From Suttonella sp. R2A3 (GTDB taxonomy: Bacteria > Pseudomonadota > Gammaproteobacteria > Cardiobacteriales > Cardiobacteriaceae), in the NCBI RefSeq assembly GCF_021513215.1, contig NZ_CP090975.1, positions 303,501-367,500 on the forward strand: DNA of 64,000 nucleotides. The letters are read 5' to 3'. The notes below the pieces were generated by a model. That model was not told the DNA's origin and did no database searches. It saw only the letters and a program-made list of their open reading frames with translations. How positions within the stretch are numbered: position 1 is the first letter of the stretch; each line of letters begins with the position of its first letter. Shown one piece after another: positions 18,881 to 28,431 of the stretch. Made by a program: the position numbers and the translations under genes.

Positions 18881-20344
18881 TTAATCTACCCCGAGTTTTT
18901 TGAGTTTATAGCGCATTGCTCGGAAGCTGATCCCCAACCGTTCGGTAGCTTTGGTTTTGTTGTAATCACAGTCTTCGAGGGCTTTTAAGAGCACCTGCTT
19001 TTCAATGTCCTGCATATAGCCTTCTAAATCATCTGGAACGTCTTCATCAAGCAAAAACAACTCATCGGTTGTTCGCCCTTCCTTAGCCTCATGAGTCAGC
19101 TCAGAATTTTCTCTTGCGTTAGCAGTTGGTGAGGATGTGCGTTCTAAAGAAAGTTCATCAGCTTCAATGATATCGCTATCGGCAAAAGTAAGCGCACGTT
19201 CAAGAATATTTTCTAATTCACGCACATTGCCAGGAAACGCATAACTTTGCAGTTTATCTAAGGCTTTATCGCTTAACTGACGCGCATCAGATTCATGGCG
19301 TTTTGCTAAATGTTGCAGCAAGAACGCGGAAAGCTCCGGAATATCTTCTTGGCGATCTCGCAACGGTGGAATGTTTAACGAGATGACATTCAAGCGATAG
19401 TATAAATCTTCACGGAATTGCTTTTCCTGAACGCAATGCGCTAAATCTTGATGGGTCGCAGAAAGAATCCGTACATCGAAGAATTCTTCTTTTGCGCTAC
19501 CGATTGGACGCACGCTGCGTTCTTGAATGGCACGCAGCAATTTTACTTGCATATTTAACGGCAGGTCTGCAATTTCGTCCAGAAAGAGTGTGCCGCCATT
19601 CGCTGCGATAAATAAACCGTCTTGGTCATAGTTCGCACCGGTAAACGCGCCCTTTTTATAACCAAAAAACTCACTTTCAACGAGATTTTCAGGAATCGCA
19701 CCGCAGTTCACCGCAATAAATGGGCCATCGGCACGTGTACTCTTTTGATGAATAAGTCGTGCAACGACCTCTTTCCCCGTTCCAGATTCACCTTGGATAA
19801 ATACTGGCGCTTGCGAGCGCGCAACTCGGCCAATCATTTTCTTAACTTGTAGCATCCCCTCAGAGGAACCAACCAGTTTGACATTTAAATCATCAGCATC
19901 CGCTTCTGAAGACGATATTGTCGTGGTGGATTTGCCTTTTTTAGGTTTTTCGGCGCGCTGTTTCGCCGAGCGGTCATTGCGGGCTTGTTTTTCAGCTGCC
20001 TGGCACAAATCGCGCAACTGCTTCAGCTCAAAAGGTTTGTTAATAAAGTCAAACGCGCCGCGTTTTAGCGCGGTGATCGCCATATTCATATCGCCATGAG
20101 CCGTAATCATACTCACCGGCAACCCAGGATATTGTTTTTGAATATAGTTCAATAAATCCAGGCCGTCGCCGTCAGGCAATTTAACATCGCAGATTACAAA
20201 GCTATACTCGTTATTTTTGAGTTTGCGCAGGGCTTGGCGCACCGAAAAGGCGCTATCGCACTGGATGTTTTGCCCCATGAGGCTCATCTCAATCAACTCG
20301 CAAATATCGCGCTCATCATCAATGATCAATGCTTTACTGTTCAT
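18881..20344 (-). CDS. pilR: Type IV pilus response regulator PilR (sigma-54 activator)
   Basis: 487-residue NtrC-family activator. The receiver domain (about 1-120) has the phosphoacceptor Asp in ICDVKLPDGDG and switch residues TAHGD and KPFE. The AAA+ domain has Walker A GESGTGKE, GAFTGA for sigma-54 contact (intact), and LDEIADLPL. A Fis-type helix-turn-helix closes the protein (NKTKATERLGISFRAMRYKLKKLG). The linker is long and charged. The C-terminal segment closely resembles PilR, and pilS lies just upstream. By analogy it would activate pilin transcription; no pilin gene is in the window. Confidence 0.92.
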   Translation of the reverse strand: MNSKALIIDDERDICELIEMSLMGQNIQCDSAFSVRQALRKLKNNEYSFVICDVKLPDGDGLDLLNYIQKQYPGLPVSMITAHGDMNMAITALKRGAFDFINKPFELKQLRDLCQAAEKQARNDRSAKQRAEKPKKGKSTTTISSSEADADDLNVKLVGSSEGMLQVKKMIGRVARSQAPVFIQGESGTGKEVVARLIHQKSTRADGPFIAVNCGAIPENLVESEFFGYKKGAFTGANYDQDGLFIAANGGTLFLDEIADLPLNMQVKLLRAIQERSVRPIGSAKEEFFDVRILSATHQDLAHCVQEKQFREDLYYRLNVISLNIPPLRDRQEDIPELSAFLLQHLAKRHESDARQLSDKALDKLQSYAFPGNVRELENILERALTFADSDIIEADELSLERTSSPTANARENSELTHEAKEGRTTDELFLLDEDVPDDLEGYMQDIEKQVLLKALEDCDYNKTKATERLGISFRAMRYKLKKLGVD

Positions 20345-20404
20345 TTAAACCTGTAGGTTATTGTTCATCAAAAACCTATATTACCATTGTCTGCTGGATC
20401 ATAC

Positions 20405-22180
20405 CTACCTGTTTTCCATGGGCTGGTTGTTATTTTCATTATTGGCATAGCGTTCCATCGTAATCCGGAAATGCGCTCCCTTTTCGCCACGTAAATAAAC
20501 AATTTGCGCATTATTGGCAATGCACATTTCGCGCACCAAATAAAGGCCAAGCCCGGTACCACTGCGCTTTGAAAAAAACGGTTCGAAGATTTTTTCTTCA
20601 TCTTCTGCCTCAACCCCGGTTCCATTATCAATCACATCAAAGAAGAGATGGTGGCCATTTTTGCTGATACTGGTTCTAAAGGTTATCGTTAAATCAAGCT
20701 GGTCGGGGTTATGTTTTGCCGCATTCAACATCAAATTATATAAAATCTCATTAAGCGAACCTGGCGAAAAATACACGGCATAATCAACGGTTGCTGCGAT
20801 ATTGGCGATAATTTCTACCCCAAGCAGTTCTTCGTTTTCTTTAGCGTCCAACATCAAGCGATAAATAAAGGGGTTAAGATGGAACAACTTGGTTTCATGT
20901 GGCTTGTTATGGAATAAACGCATAATTTCGGAAATGATCGAGTTGATACGTTTGGTATTACGCAGCATTTTTCCAATCAAAAAACGGGTTTGTAAATCAT
21001 TATGCTGCTCGAGCAACAAATCAGCTGCATTTTGTACTGAGCCTAACGGATTGCGTATTTCATGAGCAATCCCTGCGGTTAAACGGCCAAGTGAAGCTAA
21101 ACGCGTTTCACGTACGCGCCGGTAATGGGCTTCAACATCTTCCAAGGTAATTAACGTCAAACCTGATGTGTTGCCACTCCCAATCGAGGCAAAATGGATG
21201 GTATAGCTGTTTGCGCCAACCGTAAGAATTTCAAAATCGAGCAGCTGCAAATGAATCCATTTCAGATAGCGTAAATTTAGGCGTTCGGAAAGTTCTGTCA
21301 GCTTAATCGGCGATAGATTTTGTTCTTCATAAATATGCTGAAAAATATGTTTCGCTTTTTTGTTGATGATCACGATCGTGCTGCGTGGATCAACCACAAT
21401 CAATCCACTATCCATTTCTTCAATGATAGAGTTATTGAGTTTATGAAGATTTTCAAGGAGATTACGGTTTAATTCTATTTGAATTCGGTTATCTTGCGCC
21501 TGCGCTGAGTAATAACCGATTAAGAACAGCACCAGAGCAAAAATACTGATTTGAAATAATGGCCAGAGCAAATCATACCCATTATCTAATTCCAGGATTC
21601 GCCTAACTGTTGAAGGAAATTGGTTAAAAAACCGCATGATATCCGAGTCAATTTGCTGACAGAACATCGCCAGCAACAGCAGCCCCATAATCATCAATAC
21701 ATTGAATATCGCAAAGACCGCTGATTGGCGCACCGACAAGCTCAACACGGATAGGAGAATGGAGGACAAATAGATCGCGATCAGCGTTTGGCTCCATTGC
21801 GTGTTGTGATAAGAAATCAACAGCAATAAAAGAAAAAATACATCGAGGACCGCATTGATTAACAAAAATATTGCGCGAGGATGCACGCGTTTTAATGCCG
21901 TATTGCACACCAGGAGCATTGCAACATAGCAAAAAGCAAAAATAACGCTCAAAATATGCTCTGGTTGCGGCGCATGAACCGCTATTTCTCGAATATTAAA
22001 CGACTGATCTGCGCTGACACTAATCGCCACGATAAACATCGCCACAGCAAGTAAGCGAAAATAGTTGCTAAAACGTGCAATACGGACACGGTATTGTAGA
22101 CTTTGCACTTTAACAATATTGCGCACGCGCCCAGGGGAAGAAAGATTAAAGTTGGGAATGAGGCTTTCATGATAGATCAT
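20405..22180 (-). CDS. pilS: Type IV pilus sensor histidine kinase PilS
   Basis: 591-residue membrane kinase. Six hydrophobic segments (about residues 40-225) precede a PAS-like domain (SGLIVVDPRSTIVIINKKA), then the H-box GIAHEIRNPLGSVQNAADLL with the phosphorylated His, an N-box YNLMLNAAKHN, and G-boxes DNGTGV and GTGLGLYLV. This layout is that of PilS, which senses pilin in the membrane and phosphorylates PilR. The start overlaps rsmE by 14 bases; pilR follows after 60 bases. Confidence 0.9.
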   Translation of the reverse strand: MIYHESLIPNFNLSSPGRVRNIVKVQSLQYRVRIARFSNYFRLLAVAMFIVAISVSADQSFNIREIAVHAPQPEHILSVIFAFCYVAMLLVCNTALKRVHPRAIFLLINAVLDVFFLLLLLISYHNTQWSQTLIAIYLSSILLSVLSLSVRQSAVFAIFNVLMIMGLLLLAMFCQQIDSDIMRFFNQFPSTVRRILELDNGYDLLWPLFQISIFALVLFLIGYYSAQAQDNRIQIELNRNLLENLHKLNNSIIEEMDSGLIVVDPRSTIVIINKKAKHIFQHIYEEQNLSPIKLTELSERLNLRYLKWIHLQLLDFEILTVGANSYTIHFASIGSGNTSGLTLITLEDVEAHYRRVRETRLASLGRLTAGIAHEIRNPLGSVQNAADLLLEQHNDLQTRFLIGKMLRNTKRINSIISEIMRLFHNKPHETKLFHLNPFIYRLMLDAKENEELLGVEIIANIAATVDYAVYFSPGSLNEILYNLMLNAAKHNPDQLDLTITFRTSISKNGHHLFFDVIDNGTGVEAEDEEKIFEPFFSKRSGTGLGLYLVREMCIANNAQIVYLRGEKGAHFRITMERYANNENNNQPMENR

Positions 22181-22910
22181 GTAAATCCCCCCAAATGTAT
22201 TGCAACCAGGTGAGACCGCTCACCACAGCTGTATCCGCACGTAAAATACGCGGCCCTAACACCTGTGGCTGCCAACCGGCAGCACAAGCTTGTGCCACTT
22301 CATCCTCACTAAATCCCCCTTCAGGCCCTACCAGTAAACTCGCTTCTTGTGGCGCCAGTTTGGTACTCAGTTTAGTCGGTGAGGCGTCATGTGGACTCAT
22401 AATAATCCGCATGCCCTCACTAGAGTTAACCGCCTCATCGAACATCATCGGCGAGCTTAGCTCAGGTAACTGGCTACGTCCGCACTGCTGCGCTGAAGCA
22501 ATCACAATATTGCGCCAATGGGTCATGCGTTTGGGCAAGCGTTGCGCATTAAGCTGTCGTTCACTACGCTCACTATCAATCGGGATAATACGTGAGACCC
22601 CTAACTCCACCGATTTCTGGATCGCAAAGTCCATCGCCTCACCTTTGAGCAAAGCGAGATACAAGCTGATCTTAAGGGGTGATTCATTCTCAACTGCCCG
22701 GCTTTCAAGCACACACACCTCAAGCTGGTTTTTGTCAGCTACTGTGATACGTGTTTGATACTCTTTTGCCTCGCCATTAAAAACGATCAATGCATCACCC
22801 ACACGCAAACGCAGCACCTTGACAACATGTCGGTGCACGTCATCGCTCAACTGGATCTGTTCACCAACAGATAACGGTTGTGGAGTATAAACTCGAATAC
22901 GACGCGCCAT
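22167..22910 (-). CDS. rsmE: 16S rRNA m3U1498 methyltransferase RsmE
   Basis: SPOUT-family enzyme that methylates N3 of U1498 in 16S rRNA. The start at 22910 gives 247 residues beginning MARRIRVYTPQPL, like E. coli RsmE (243). AAGGA lies just upstream, and this start avoids overlap with the divergent xth gene. An in-frame start at 23006 would add 32 residues that fit nothing. SPOUT knot motifs are LLVGPEGGFSEDE and LGPRILRADTA. The N-terminal PUA-like domain contains HVVKVLRLRVGD. It probably leads the rsmE-pilS-pilR transcript. Confidence 0.94.
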   Translation of the reverse strand: MARRIRVYTPQPLSVGEQIQLSDDVHRHVVKVLRLRVGDALIVFNGEAKEYQTRITVADKNQLEVCVLESRAVENESPLKISLYLALLKGEAMDFAIQKSVELGVSRIIPIDSERSERQLNAQRLPKRMTHWRNIVIASAQQCGRSQLPELSSPMMFDEAVNSSEGMRIIMSPHDASPTKLSTKLAPQEASLLVGPEGGFSEDEVAQACAAGWQPQVLGPRILRADTAVVSGLTWLQYIWGDLHDLS

Positions 22911-22989
22911 AGGGTCCTTGGGTTGAATTACTGATCGCCATAGTGGCATACTGCTGCCTATTCTAACCTGTTTTACCTCTCTTATCATT

Positions 22990-23766
22990 ATGAGCACAAC
23001 CACCATTTGTAGCTGGAATGTGAATTCCCTAAAAGTTCGCCAAAGCCATGTTTTAGATTATTTACGTGATGCCTCACCCGATGTTTTAGGCTTACAAGAA
23101 CTCAAACAAACCACCGAGGCCGTTGATTGTGCGGCGTTTCATGAGGCAGGTTGGCAAATTAGCGTCTATGGACAAAAAACGTATAACGGGGTCGCGTTAA
23201 TCAGTAAAGCCGCTCAAGAAGATGTCGTTTATGGCTTTCCAGGCGATAATGACCCACAGGCGCGTGCGATCGCCGCAACGATTAACGGTATTCGGGTGAT
23301 TAACCTCTATGTGCCGAATGGCAAGAAAGTCGGTGATGAAAAATACGAATACAAACTCAGCTGGTTAGCGCGCTTGCAGAGCTATGTTGAAGAAACGTTG
23401 CAAACCTATGACAAGGTGGTCGTGATCGGCGATTTTAATATTGCGCCTGCTGACCTTGATGTCCACGACCCCAAAGCATGGGAAGGCAAGATTTTATGCT
23501 CTGAGCCCGAACGTGACGCACTGAATAAACTGCTGTCGTTAGGGTTTTATGACGGATTCCGCCATATTCATCCCGAACGTGAACAATTTAGCTGGTGGGA
23601 TTATCGCATGGGCGGTTTGCGGCGCAACCTTGGGCTGCGTATTGACCTTAATTTGTGTAGTGACACGTTAAGCTGCAACGCTGCGGATATCGATATGGAA
23701 CCACGCCGTCTTGAACGCCCTTCTGATCATGCGCCAGCCTGGGTTAGTGTAACGCCAAGAGCTTAA
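22990..23766 (+). CDS. xth: Exodeoxyribonuclease III family AP endonuclease
   Basis: 258-residue endonuclease/exonuclease/phosphatase-fold enzyme of base excision repair. Motifs are CSWNVNSL, LGLQELK (metal-binding Glu), NLYVPNGK, GDFNIAPADLDVHDP, SWWDYR, RIDLNL and the catalytic SDHAP. This set is characteristic of ExoIII/XthA-type proteins. No clear ribosome site precedes the ATG. It diverges from rsmE and ends tail-to-tail with tadA with a 4-base overlap. Confidence 0.93.
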   Translation: MSTTTICSWNVNSLKVRQSHVLDYLRDASPDVLGLQELKQTTEAVDCAAFHEAGWQISVYGQKTYNGVALISKAAQEDVVYGFPGDNDPQARAIAATINGIRVINLYVPNGKKVGDEKYEYKLSWLARLQSYVEETLQTYDKVVVIGDFNIAPADLDVHDPKAWEGKILCSEPERDALNKLLSLGFYDGFRHIHPEREQFSWWDYRMGGLRRNLGLRIDLNLCSDTLSCNAADIDMEPRRLERPSDHAPAWVSVTPRA

Positions 23767-24218
23767 CGTCGCGCACGAAAAAACGCTTGTAACAGCGCGC
23801 GACATTCAGCTTCTAACACCCCGCCTTTCACTTCACTAAAGCGGTGATTATGCTCACGAGCAAAAGCGAGGTCAAAAGCGCTGCCACACGCGCCCGCGCG
23901 CAGATCATACGCACCAAAAATAATCCTTGCGACCCGTGCCTGAACGAGCGCTCCTAAGCACATCATGCAGGGTTCTAAAGTGACATAGACACTCACCCCA
24001 TTCATGCGATGGTTTACAAGATTTTCCCCTAAACTGCGTAGTGTGACGATCTCAGCATGTGCTGAGGGATCATGGTCCGTAATCGTTTGATTACACCCCA
24101 ACGCTAACAGTTGATCGTCTTTCACCGCCACGGCACCAATCGGTACTTCACCTGCCAATTCCGCGCGCTGCGCTTCTTCAAGTGCTCGCCGCATCCAATA
24201 TTCGTGGTTTTTTGTCAT
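23763..24218 (-). CDS. tadA: tRNA-specific adenosine deaminase TadA
   Basis: Converts A34 to inosine in tRNA-Arg(ACG), essential for decoding. The 151-residue protein begins HEYWMRRALEEA, and has the zinc/catalytic HAE (SAHAEIVTLRS) and PCMMCLGALVQARV motifs with the two zinc Cys. YDLRAGACGS and FRARR complete the usual TadA pattern. It lies 1 base after the DUF58 stop and is probably cotranscribed with it. Confidence 0.95.
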   Translation of the reverse strand: MTKNHEYWMRRALEEAQRAELAGEVPIGAVAVKDDQLLALGCNQTITDHDPSAHAEIVTLRSLGENLVNHRMNGVSVYVTLEPCMMCLGALVQARVARIIFGAYDLRAGACGSAFDLAFAREHNHRFSEVKGGVLEAECRALLQAFFRARR

Positions 24219-24219
24219 A

Positions 24220-25158
24220 TCAATACAGCGCTAATGCCCGCAAACAGGCGTGGTAATGCGCGTCTCCTCGATTATGGGGAAAATACTGTTCTCTCAAGCG
24301 TAAACTATAAAGCACACCTTGCGCCTCTGCATCCAGCACCCAGCGACAAAGTTGAGATAAACGCACTTCAAGTTCACCTGCCGTATCTGCCAGATCCAGA
24401 CTGACGCGCTCATTAGCTTGACCACTAAATTGTTTGATTAACATCTGCCCACGGCCCAGCTGTTTCCAAGCAATCCTTGATAACGGCGCACCATAATAAT
24501 AAGGTGCTAAATAATTAAATTCATCTTCGCCACGCGCGCCGCTCGCGATCTCACCCTGTTGTGCGCTGTGTTGATAAGGAAGCAGCTGGCAACCTTCAGG
24601 TTTAGGATACACCAGTACGGTTGATCGCATCTTCAGCCATTGCCAACAGACAAACCAACCTGCAGGATGGGTGGTTAGCACAGTCAGTGGCGCACAGCTT
24701 AGCTCACCGCGCGCAAAGGTTGGTTGGGCGACACTGACTTGCGTCTGCGCACCAGCAGCTAGTCCTGAAATCATCTGCTGCTGCCAATCATTGCTGATCT
24801 TAAATCCGCCACGCTCACGCCCGTCTTTCTCGCTGATAAGAAAAGAAAAGACTGCTCGCTCACCCACAAAGCTCGGCGCAGCAGGCAAACTTCGAACTTG
24901 CAATTTAGCCAACTGCCCTACACTAAGCCCAGCGCTTAACATCACCAGAGTGCTCAACAAAAATGTCAGCGCATAACCCAGGTTGAGCTGATGGTTCGCC
25001 GACCAGATAAACAGCAATATCATGACAAACGCGAGGGCTAAACCAAATCGCGTTGGTACAATCGGCATTTTTGCCGCCGTTGGCAGACGCACGAGTACAA
25101 CAGATTGCTTCCGCCGCAGCCAAAAGTTGCGCACCTTGTTAACCAAGCGGTTAGACAT
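24220..25158 (-). CDS. DUF58 domain protein
   Basis: 312-residue protein with two hydrophobic segments (about residues 35-80) followed by a large cytoplasmic or periplasmic part containing the DUF58 motif around RGEDEFNYLAPYYYGAPLSRIAWKQ (only the region is meant; key residues are D-x-N and the I-x-W-K core). The start at 25158 is the ATG two bases after the glgP stop; a TTG at 25182 would extend it. DUF58 proteins usually sit with a MoxR ATPase and a transglutaminase-like membrane protein; neither is here. Function unknown. Confidence 0.8.
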   Translation of the reverse strand: MSNRLVNKVRNFWLRRKQSVVLVRLPTAAKMPIVPTRFGLALAFVMILLFIWSANHQLNLGYALTFLLSTLVMLSAGLSVGQLAKLQVRSLPAAPSFVGERAVFSFLISEKDGRERGGFKISNDWQQQMISGLAAGAQTQVSVAQPTFARGELSCAPLTVLTTHPAGWFVCWQWLKMRSTVLVYPKPEGCQLLPYQHSAQQGEIASGARGEDEFNYLAPYYYGAPLSRIAWKQLGRGQMLIKQFSGQANERVSLDLADTAGELEVRLSQLCRWVLDAEAQGVLYSLRLREQYFPHNRGDAHYHACLRALALY

Positions 25159-25160
25159 AA

Positions 25161-27605
25161 CTACTGAGGCGTAACGTGCCAAATATCATCCGCGTAATCG
25201 CGGATCGATCGATCAGACGAGAAATAGCCCATCTGTGCAATGTTTGCCACCATCGACGCACGCCAAGCGCTTTGATCGCGATAATGCTGATCAACCAATG
25301 CTTGTGTATCAACATAGCTGCGGAAATCCGCCAGCGCCTGATAGTAATCGCCTTGAGCCGGGATTAAATGACCATAGCGCCCAGGTTCTTTCGGGCTAAA
25401 CGTGCCCTTATTGATGCTTTTCACCACTTCGCGCAGTTCACTATCGCGTTCTAAATAATCAAGCGGGAAATAGCCCTGCTCGCGAATTGCGCTCACTTCT
25501 TCCACGGTATGGCCAAAAATAAAGAGATGCTCATCACCGATCACTTCGCGCATCTCGACAGTCGCACCATCGAGCGTACCAATGGTCAGCGCGCCATTAA
25601 GCGCAAATTTCATATTGCTTGTTCCAGAGGCTTCTGTACCGGCTAAAGAAATTTGCTCGGATAAGTCGGCCGCGGGAATGATGAGTTGCGCCAAGCTAAC
25701 GCTGTAATTCGGCAAAAACACCACCTTAATCAAATCCCGAATGCGCAAATCATTATTAATCACTTCCGCTACATCGTTGATCAAATGAATGGTTTCTTTA
25801 GCGGTGTGGTAGGCAGAAGCGGCTTTGCCGGCAATCAGGAACACACGCGGCTGCCAATCAGCTTCAGGATCTTTCAAAATCTGCTGGTAGCGGTAGATAA
25901 TGTGCAGAACATTCATCGTTTGCCGCTTGTATTCGTGGATGCGTTTGATTTGCACATCAAATAACGCCTCAGGATTGACTGTAATCCCCAGCGATTGTTC
26001 AATATACGCTGCGAGTTCTCGCTTATTCTCAAGCTTTATCTCAGCGAGCGCTTGCTGAAATGCCTCGTCGTGCTGCCACTGCATCAGTGCATTGAGCTCA
26101 GCGAGATTTTTACGCCATCCACGACCGATCTTTTCATCTATCAATGCGGATAAGCCACGATTAGCCAGCGCCATCCAGCGTCTTGGCGTGACGCCGTTGG
26201 TAACGTTCGTAAAGCGTTCAGGAAAAATGCGTGCGAAATCGGCAAAAATTGATTGCACCATCAGCTGGGAATGAATTTTCGCCACCCCATTGATTTTATG
26301 CGAACCCACCACAGCCACCCACGCCATGCGTACATTACGCCCATTGTGCTCTTCAATTAACGACACACGGCGAACCAAATCCTCATCGTCGGGGAATTTC
26401 TGCCGAACTTCCTCTAAAAAGGCTTTATTCATTTTGAAAATCAAATTGAGATGGCGCGGCAGTAAATAGCCCAGCATGTCGACTGGCCACGTTTCCAGCG
26501 CTTCGCCCATCAAAGTATGGTTGGTATAAGAGAAAATGGCTTGCGCCATCGACCACGCGTCTTTAAACGCGTAGCCGTGCTCATCAATTAGCAAACGTAA
26601 TAGTTCAGGAATCGCTAAAGCTGGATGGGTATCATTTAAATGAATCGCCACTTTATCGGCTAAATTATCGAGCGTTTTATAGCTGGCCAGATGACGCACT
26701 AAAATGTCTTGCAGTGATGCTGAGCATAAAAAATACTCTTGCTTTAAGCGCAGCTCACGACCAATCGCGGTTGAATCATCGGGATAAAGCACGCGTGATA
26801 AATTTTCTGAGCTATTTTGCTTTTCAATCGCGGCAAAATAATCACCTTTATTAAATGACGCCAAATTAAAAATATCGCTGGCATGCGTTGACCATAGGCG
26901 CAGCGTATTGGCATAGCCATTATCATAGCCAGGAATAATTTCATCATAGCCTAAGGCAACGATTTCCTCGGCTTCACGCCATTTCTTTTGCCCGCCCTCT
27001 TCAATCACATGCCCACCAAAGCGAATTCGGTAGCGCTTGCTCGGGCGCACGAAATCCCAAGGGGTGCCTTGTTCGAGCCAGGTATCAGGTTGTTCCACCT
27101 GCTGACCATCAACGATCTCTTGGCGAAACATCCCGTATTCATAGCGGATACCATAGCCTACCGCCGGAATTTTCAGCGTTGCTAACGAATCGAGAAAACA
27201 CGCGGCCAATCGACCTAAGCCACCATTGCCCAATCCCGGATCAAGTTCTTCGGTGATAATTTGGTCAAAATCCAAATCGAGGCCAGCAAACGCTTCACGC
27301 ATTAAATCATAAACTTGTGAGGCGATCAGCGCATTCGATAAAGTTCGACCCATCAAATATTCCATCGATAAGTAATACACAAAGCGTTGTTTCTCATCGA
27401 ATTGTTCGCGACGGGTTTGTAACCAGTTCTCAGCGAGTAAATCGCGGACCACGTATTGTGCAGCGCTCATCCAGTTCTGAGGCCTGGCTTCACGAGGGTC
27501 ACAACCAAGCATAAAAATCATCTTATAGACCAAGGCATTCTTGATTGCTTCAACGCTGGCTAAGGGTTGTCGATAATTAAATTCTTTGCTTAAGAATGTA
27601 CTCAT
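25161..27605 (-). CDS. glgP: Glycogen/maltodextrin phosphorylase
   Basis: Releases glucose-1-phosphate from alpha-1,4-glucans using inorganic phosphate and PLP. The protein of 814 residues has [55 protein letters not shown], and the PLP-lysine motif [10 protein letters not shown]. Start: ATG at 27605 with GAGG 7 bases upstream; a GTG one codon earlier is possible. No glgA, glgB, glgC or malQ is nearby, so whether the substrate is glycogen or maltodextrin is open. DUF58 and tadA follow closely on the same strand. Confidence 0.94.
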   Translation of the reverse strand: MSTFLSKEFNYRQPLASVEAIKNALVYKMIFMLGCDPREARPQNWMSAAQYVVRDLLAENWLQTRREQFDEKQRFVYYLSMEYLMGRTLSNALIASQVYDLMREAFAGLDLDFDQIITEELDPGLGNGGLGRLAACFLDSLATLKIPAVGYGIRYEYGMFRQEIVDGQQVEQPDTWLEQGTPWDFVRPSKRYRIRFGGHVIEEGGQKKWREAEEIVALGYDEIIPGYDNGYANTLRLWSTHASDIFNLASFNKGDYFAAIEKQNSSENLSRVLYPDDSTAIGRELRLKQEYFLCSASLQDILVRHLASYKTLDNLADKVAIHLNDTHPALAIPELLRLLIDEHGYAFKDAWSMAQAIFSYTNHTLMGEALETWPVDMLGYLLPRHLNLIFKMNKAFLEEVRQKFPDDEDLVRRVSLIEEHNGRNVRMAWVAVVGSHKINGVAKIHSQLMVQSIFADFARIFPERFTNVTNGVTPRRWMALANRGLSALIDEKIGRGWRKNLAELNALMQWQHDEAFQQALAEIKLENKRELAAYIEQSLGITVNPEALFDVQIKRIHEYKRQTMNVLHIIYRYQQILKDPEADWQPRVFLIAGKAASAYHTAKETIHLINDVAEVINNDLRIRDLIKVVFLPNYSVSLAQLIIPAADLSEQISLAGTEASGTSNMKFALNGALTIGTLDGATVEMREVIGDEHLFIFGHTVEEVSAIREQGYFPLDYLERDSELREVVKSINKGTFSPKEPGRYGHLIPAQGDYYQALADFRSYVDTQALVDQHYRDQSAWRASMVANIAQMGYFSSDRSIRDYADDIWHVTPQ

Positions 27606-27674
27606 CACGCTGCCTCATGTAAAACCTTATCCTACCACTGAGATAAAATATTCACCGGCTTAATTAAAAACCAT

Positions 27675-27715
27675 AAAAAAAACCGAGCCTTGCAAATGCA
27701 AAGCCCGGTCTTTTT
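27675..27715 (-). terminator. Terminator after the YiaD-like gene
   Basis: An imperfect hairpin of about 13 bp (27682-27694 with 27698-27710) sits 12 bases beyond the lipoprotein stop. On the minus strand it runs into eight T (27682-27675); T residues also follow it on the plus strand. Confidence 0.75.
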
Positions 27716-27726
27716 AGTCCCAGTGA

Positions 27727-28377
27727 TTAATAAACTGGACTATAAGCGGCTTGTGGGTTCGCTTCATCAATCGCTTTGATAAAGACTTCTACACGACGCT
27801 CTTGTGGGTTATTTTGCGCCGTCGCAAAGCGTTCACCGTAGCCTTGGACAACAAAGCGCTGTGAATTCACCCCTTGTGCGACCAAATATTGTGCAGCATT
27901 TTGCGCACGCTTCTGTGAGAGCTGTAAGTTATGCTGCTCGCTACCGCTACCATCGGTAAAGCCATAAACATGCACGATAGTATTCGGATATTGCTGCAAG
28001 GTTTGTGCAATTTGATTCAGCGTTGGGTAAAACGCCTGGGTGATTTGGCTTTGATCCACACCAAACAACACTTCGCTAGGAATGTTTAACTGCAATGTGC
28101 CCTGATCGACACGGTTCACACCAACACCACTGCCTTGCATTTGCTGCTGCAATTGTTGTTCCTGGCGATCCATATAATTACCAATCAAACCACCAGCTAA
28201 TGCGCCAACAGCCGCACCAACGTAACGACCATTATCATCATTAACCTGATGACCAGCAACGCCGCCAACTAAGGCGCCAATGCCTGTGCCAATTGCGGCA
28301 TTTTGGTTTTGTGAGAGCGTTTGGCATCCTGCCAACGTTAATGCTGCCGCACCTGCGACTAAAATGGGATAACGCAT
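27727..28377 (-). CDS. OmpA-family lipoprotein, YiaD-like
   Basis: 216-residue lipoprotein: signal peptide with lipobox ending LAGC (Cys18), a glycine-zipper segment (GTGIGALVGGVAGH and VGAAVGALAGGLIGN, about residues 30-68) that inserts in or packs against the outer membrane, a Gln-rich linker, and a C-terminal OmpA-like peptidoglycan-binding domain (about residues 95-205) with YGFTDGSGSEQHN, LSQKRAQNAAQYL and GYGERFA. Length and layout equal E. coli YiaD (219). It is flanked by a terminator and queA. Confidence 0.9.
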   Translation of the reverse strand: MRYPILVAGAAALTLAGCQTLSQNQNAAIGTGIGALVGGVAGHQVNDDNGRYVGAAVGALAGGLIGNYMDRQEQQLQQQMQGSGVGVNRVDQGTLQLNIPSEVLFGVDQSQITQAFYPTLNQIAQTLQQYPNTIVHVYGFTDGSGSEQHNLQLSQKRAQNAAQYLVAQGVNSQRFVVQGYGERFATAQNNPQERRVEVFIKAIDEANPQAAYSPVY

Positions 28378-28431
28378 AATTTTCTCCTACAGTGAAAAAT
28401 ATTAGGCTAGCATAACATACGCCTACAACGA

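Noticed and set aside
22195-22758. Rightward ORF of 187 codons opposite rsmE
   Set aside because: Antisense to a clearly conserved SPOUT gene; composition and lack of motifs fit a shadow.
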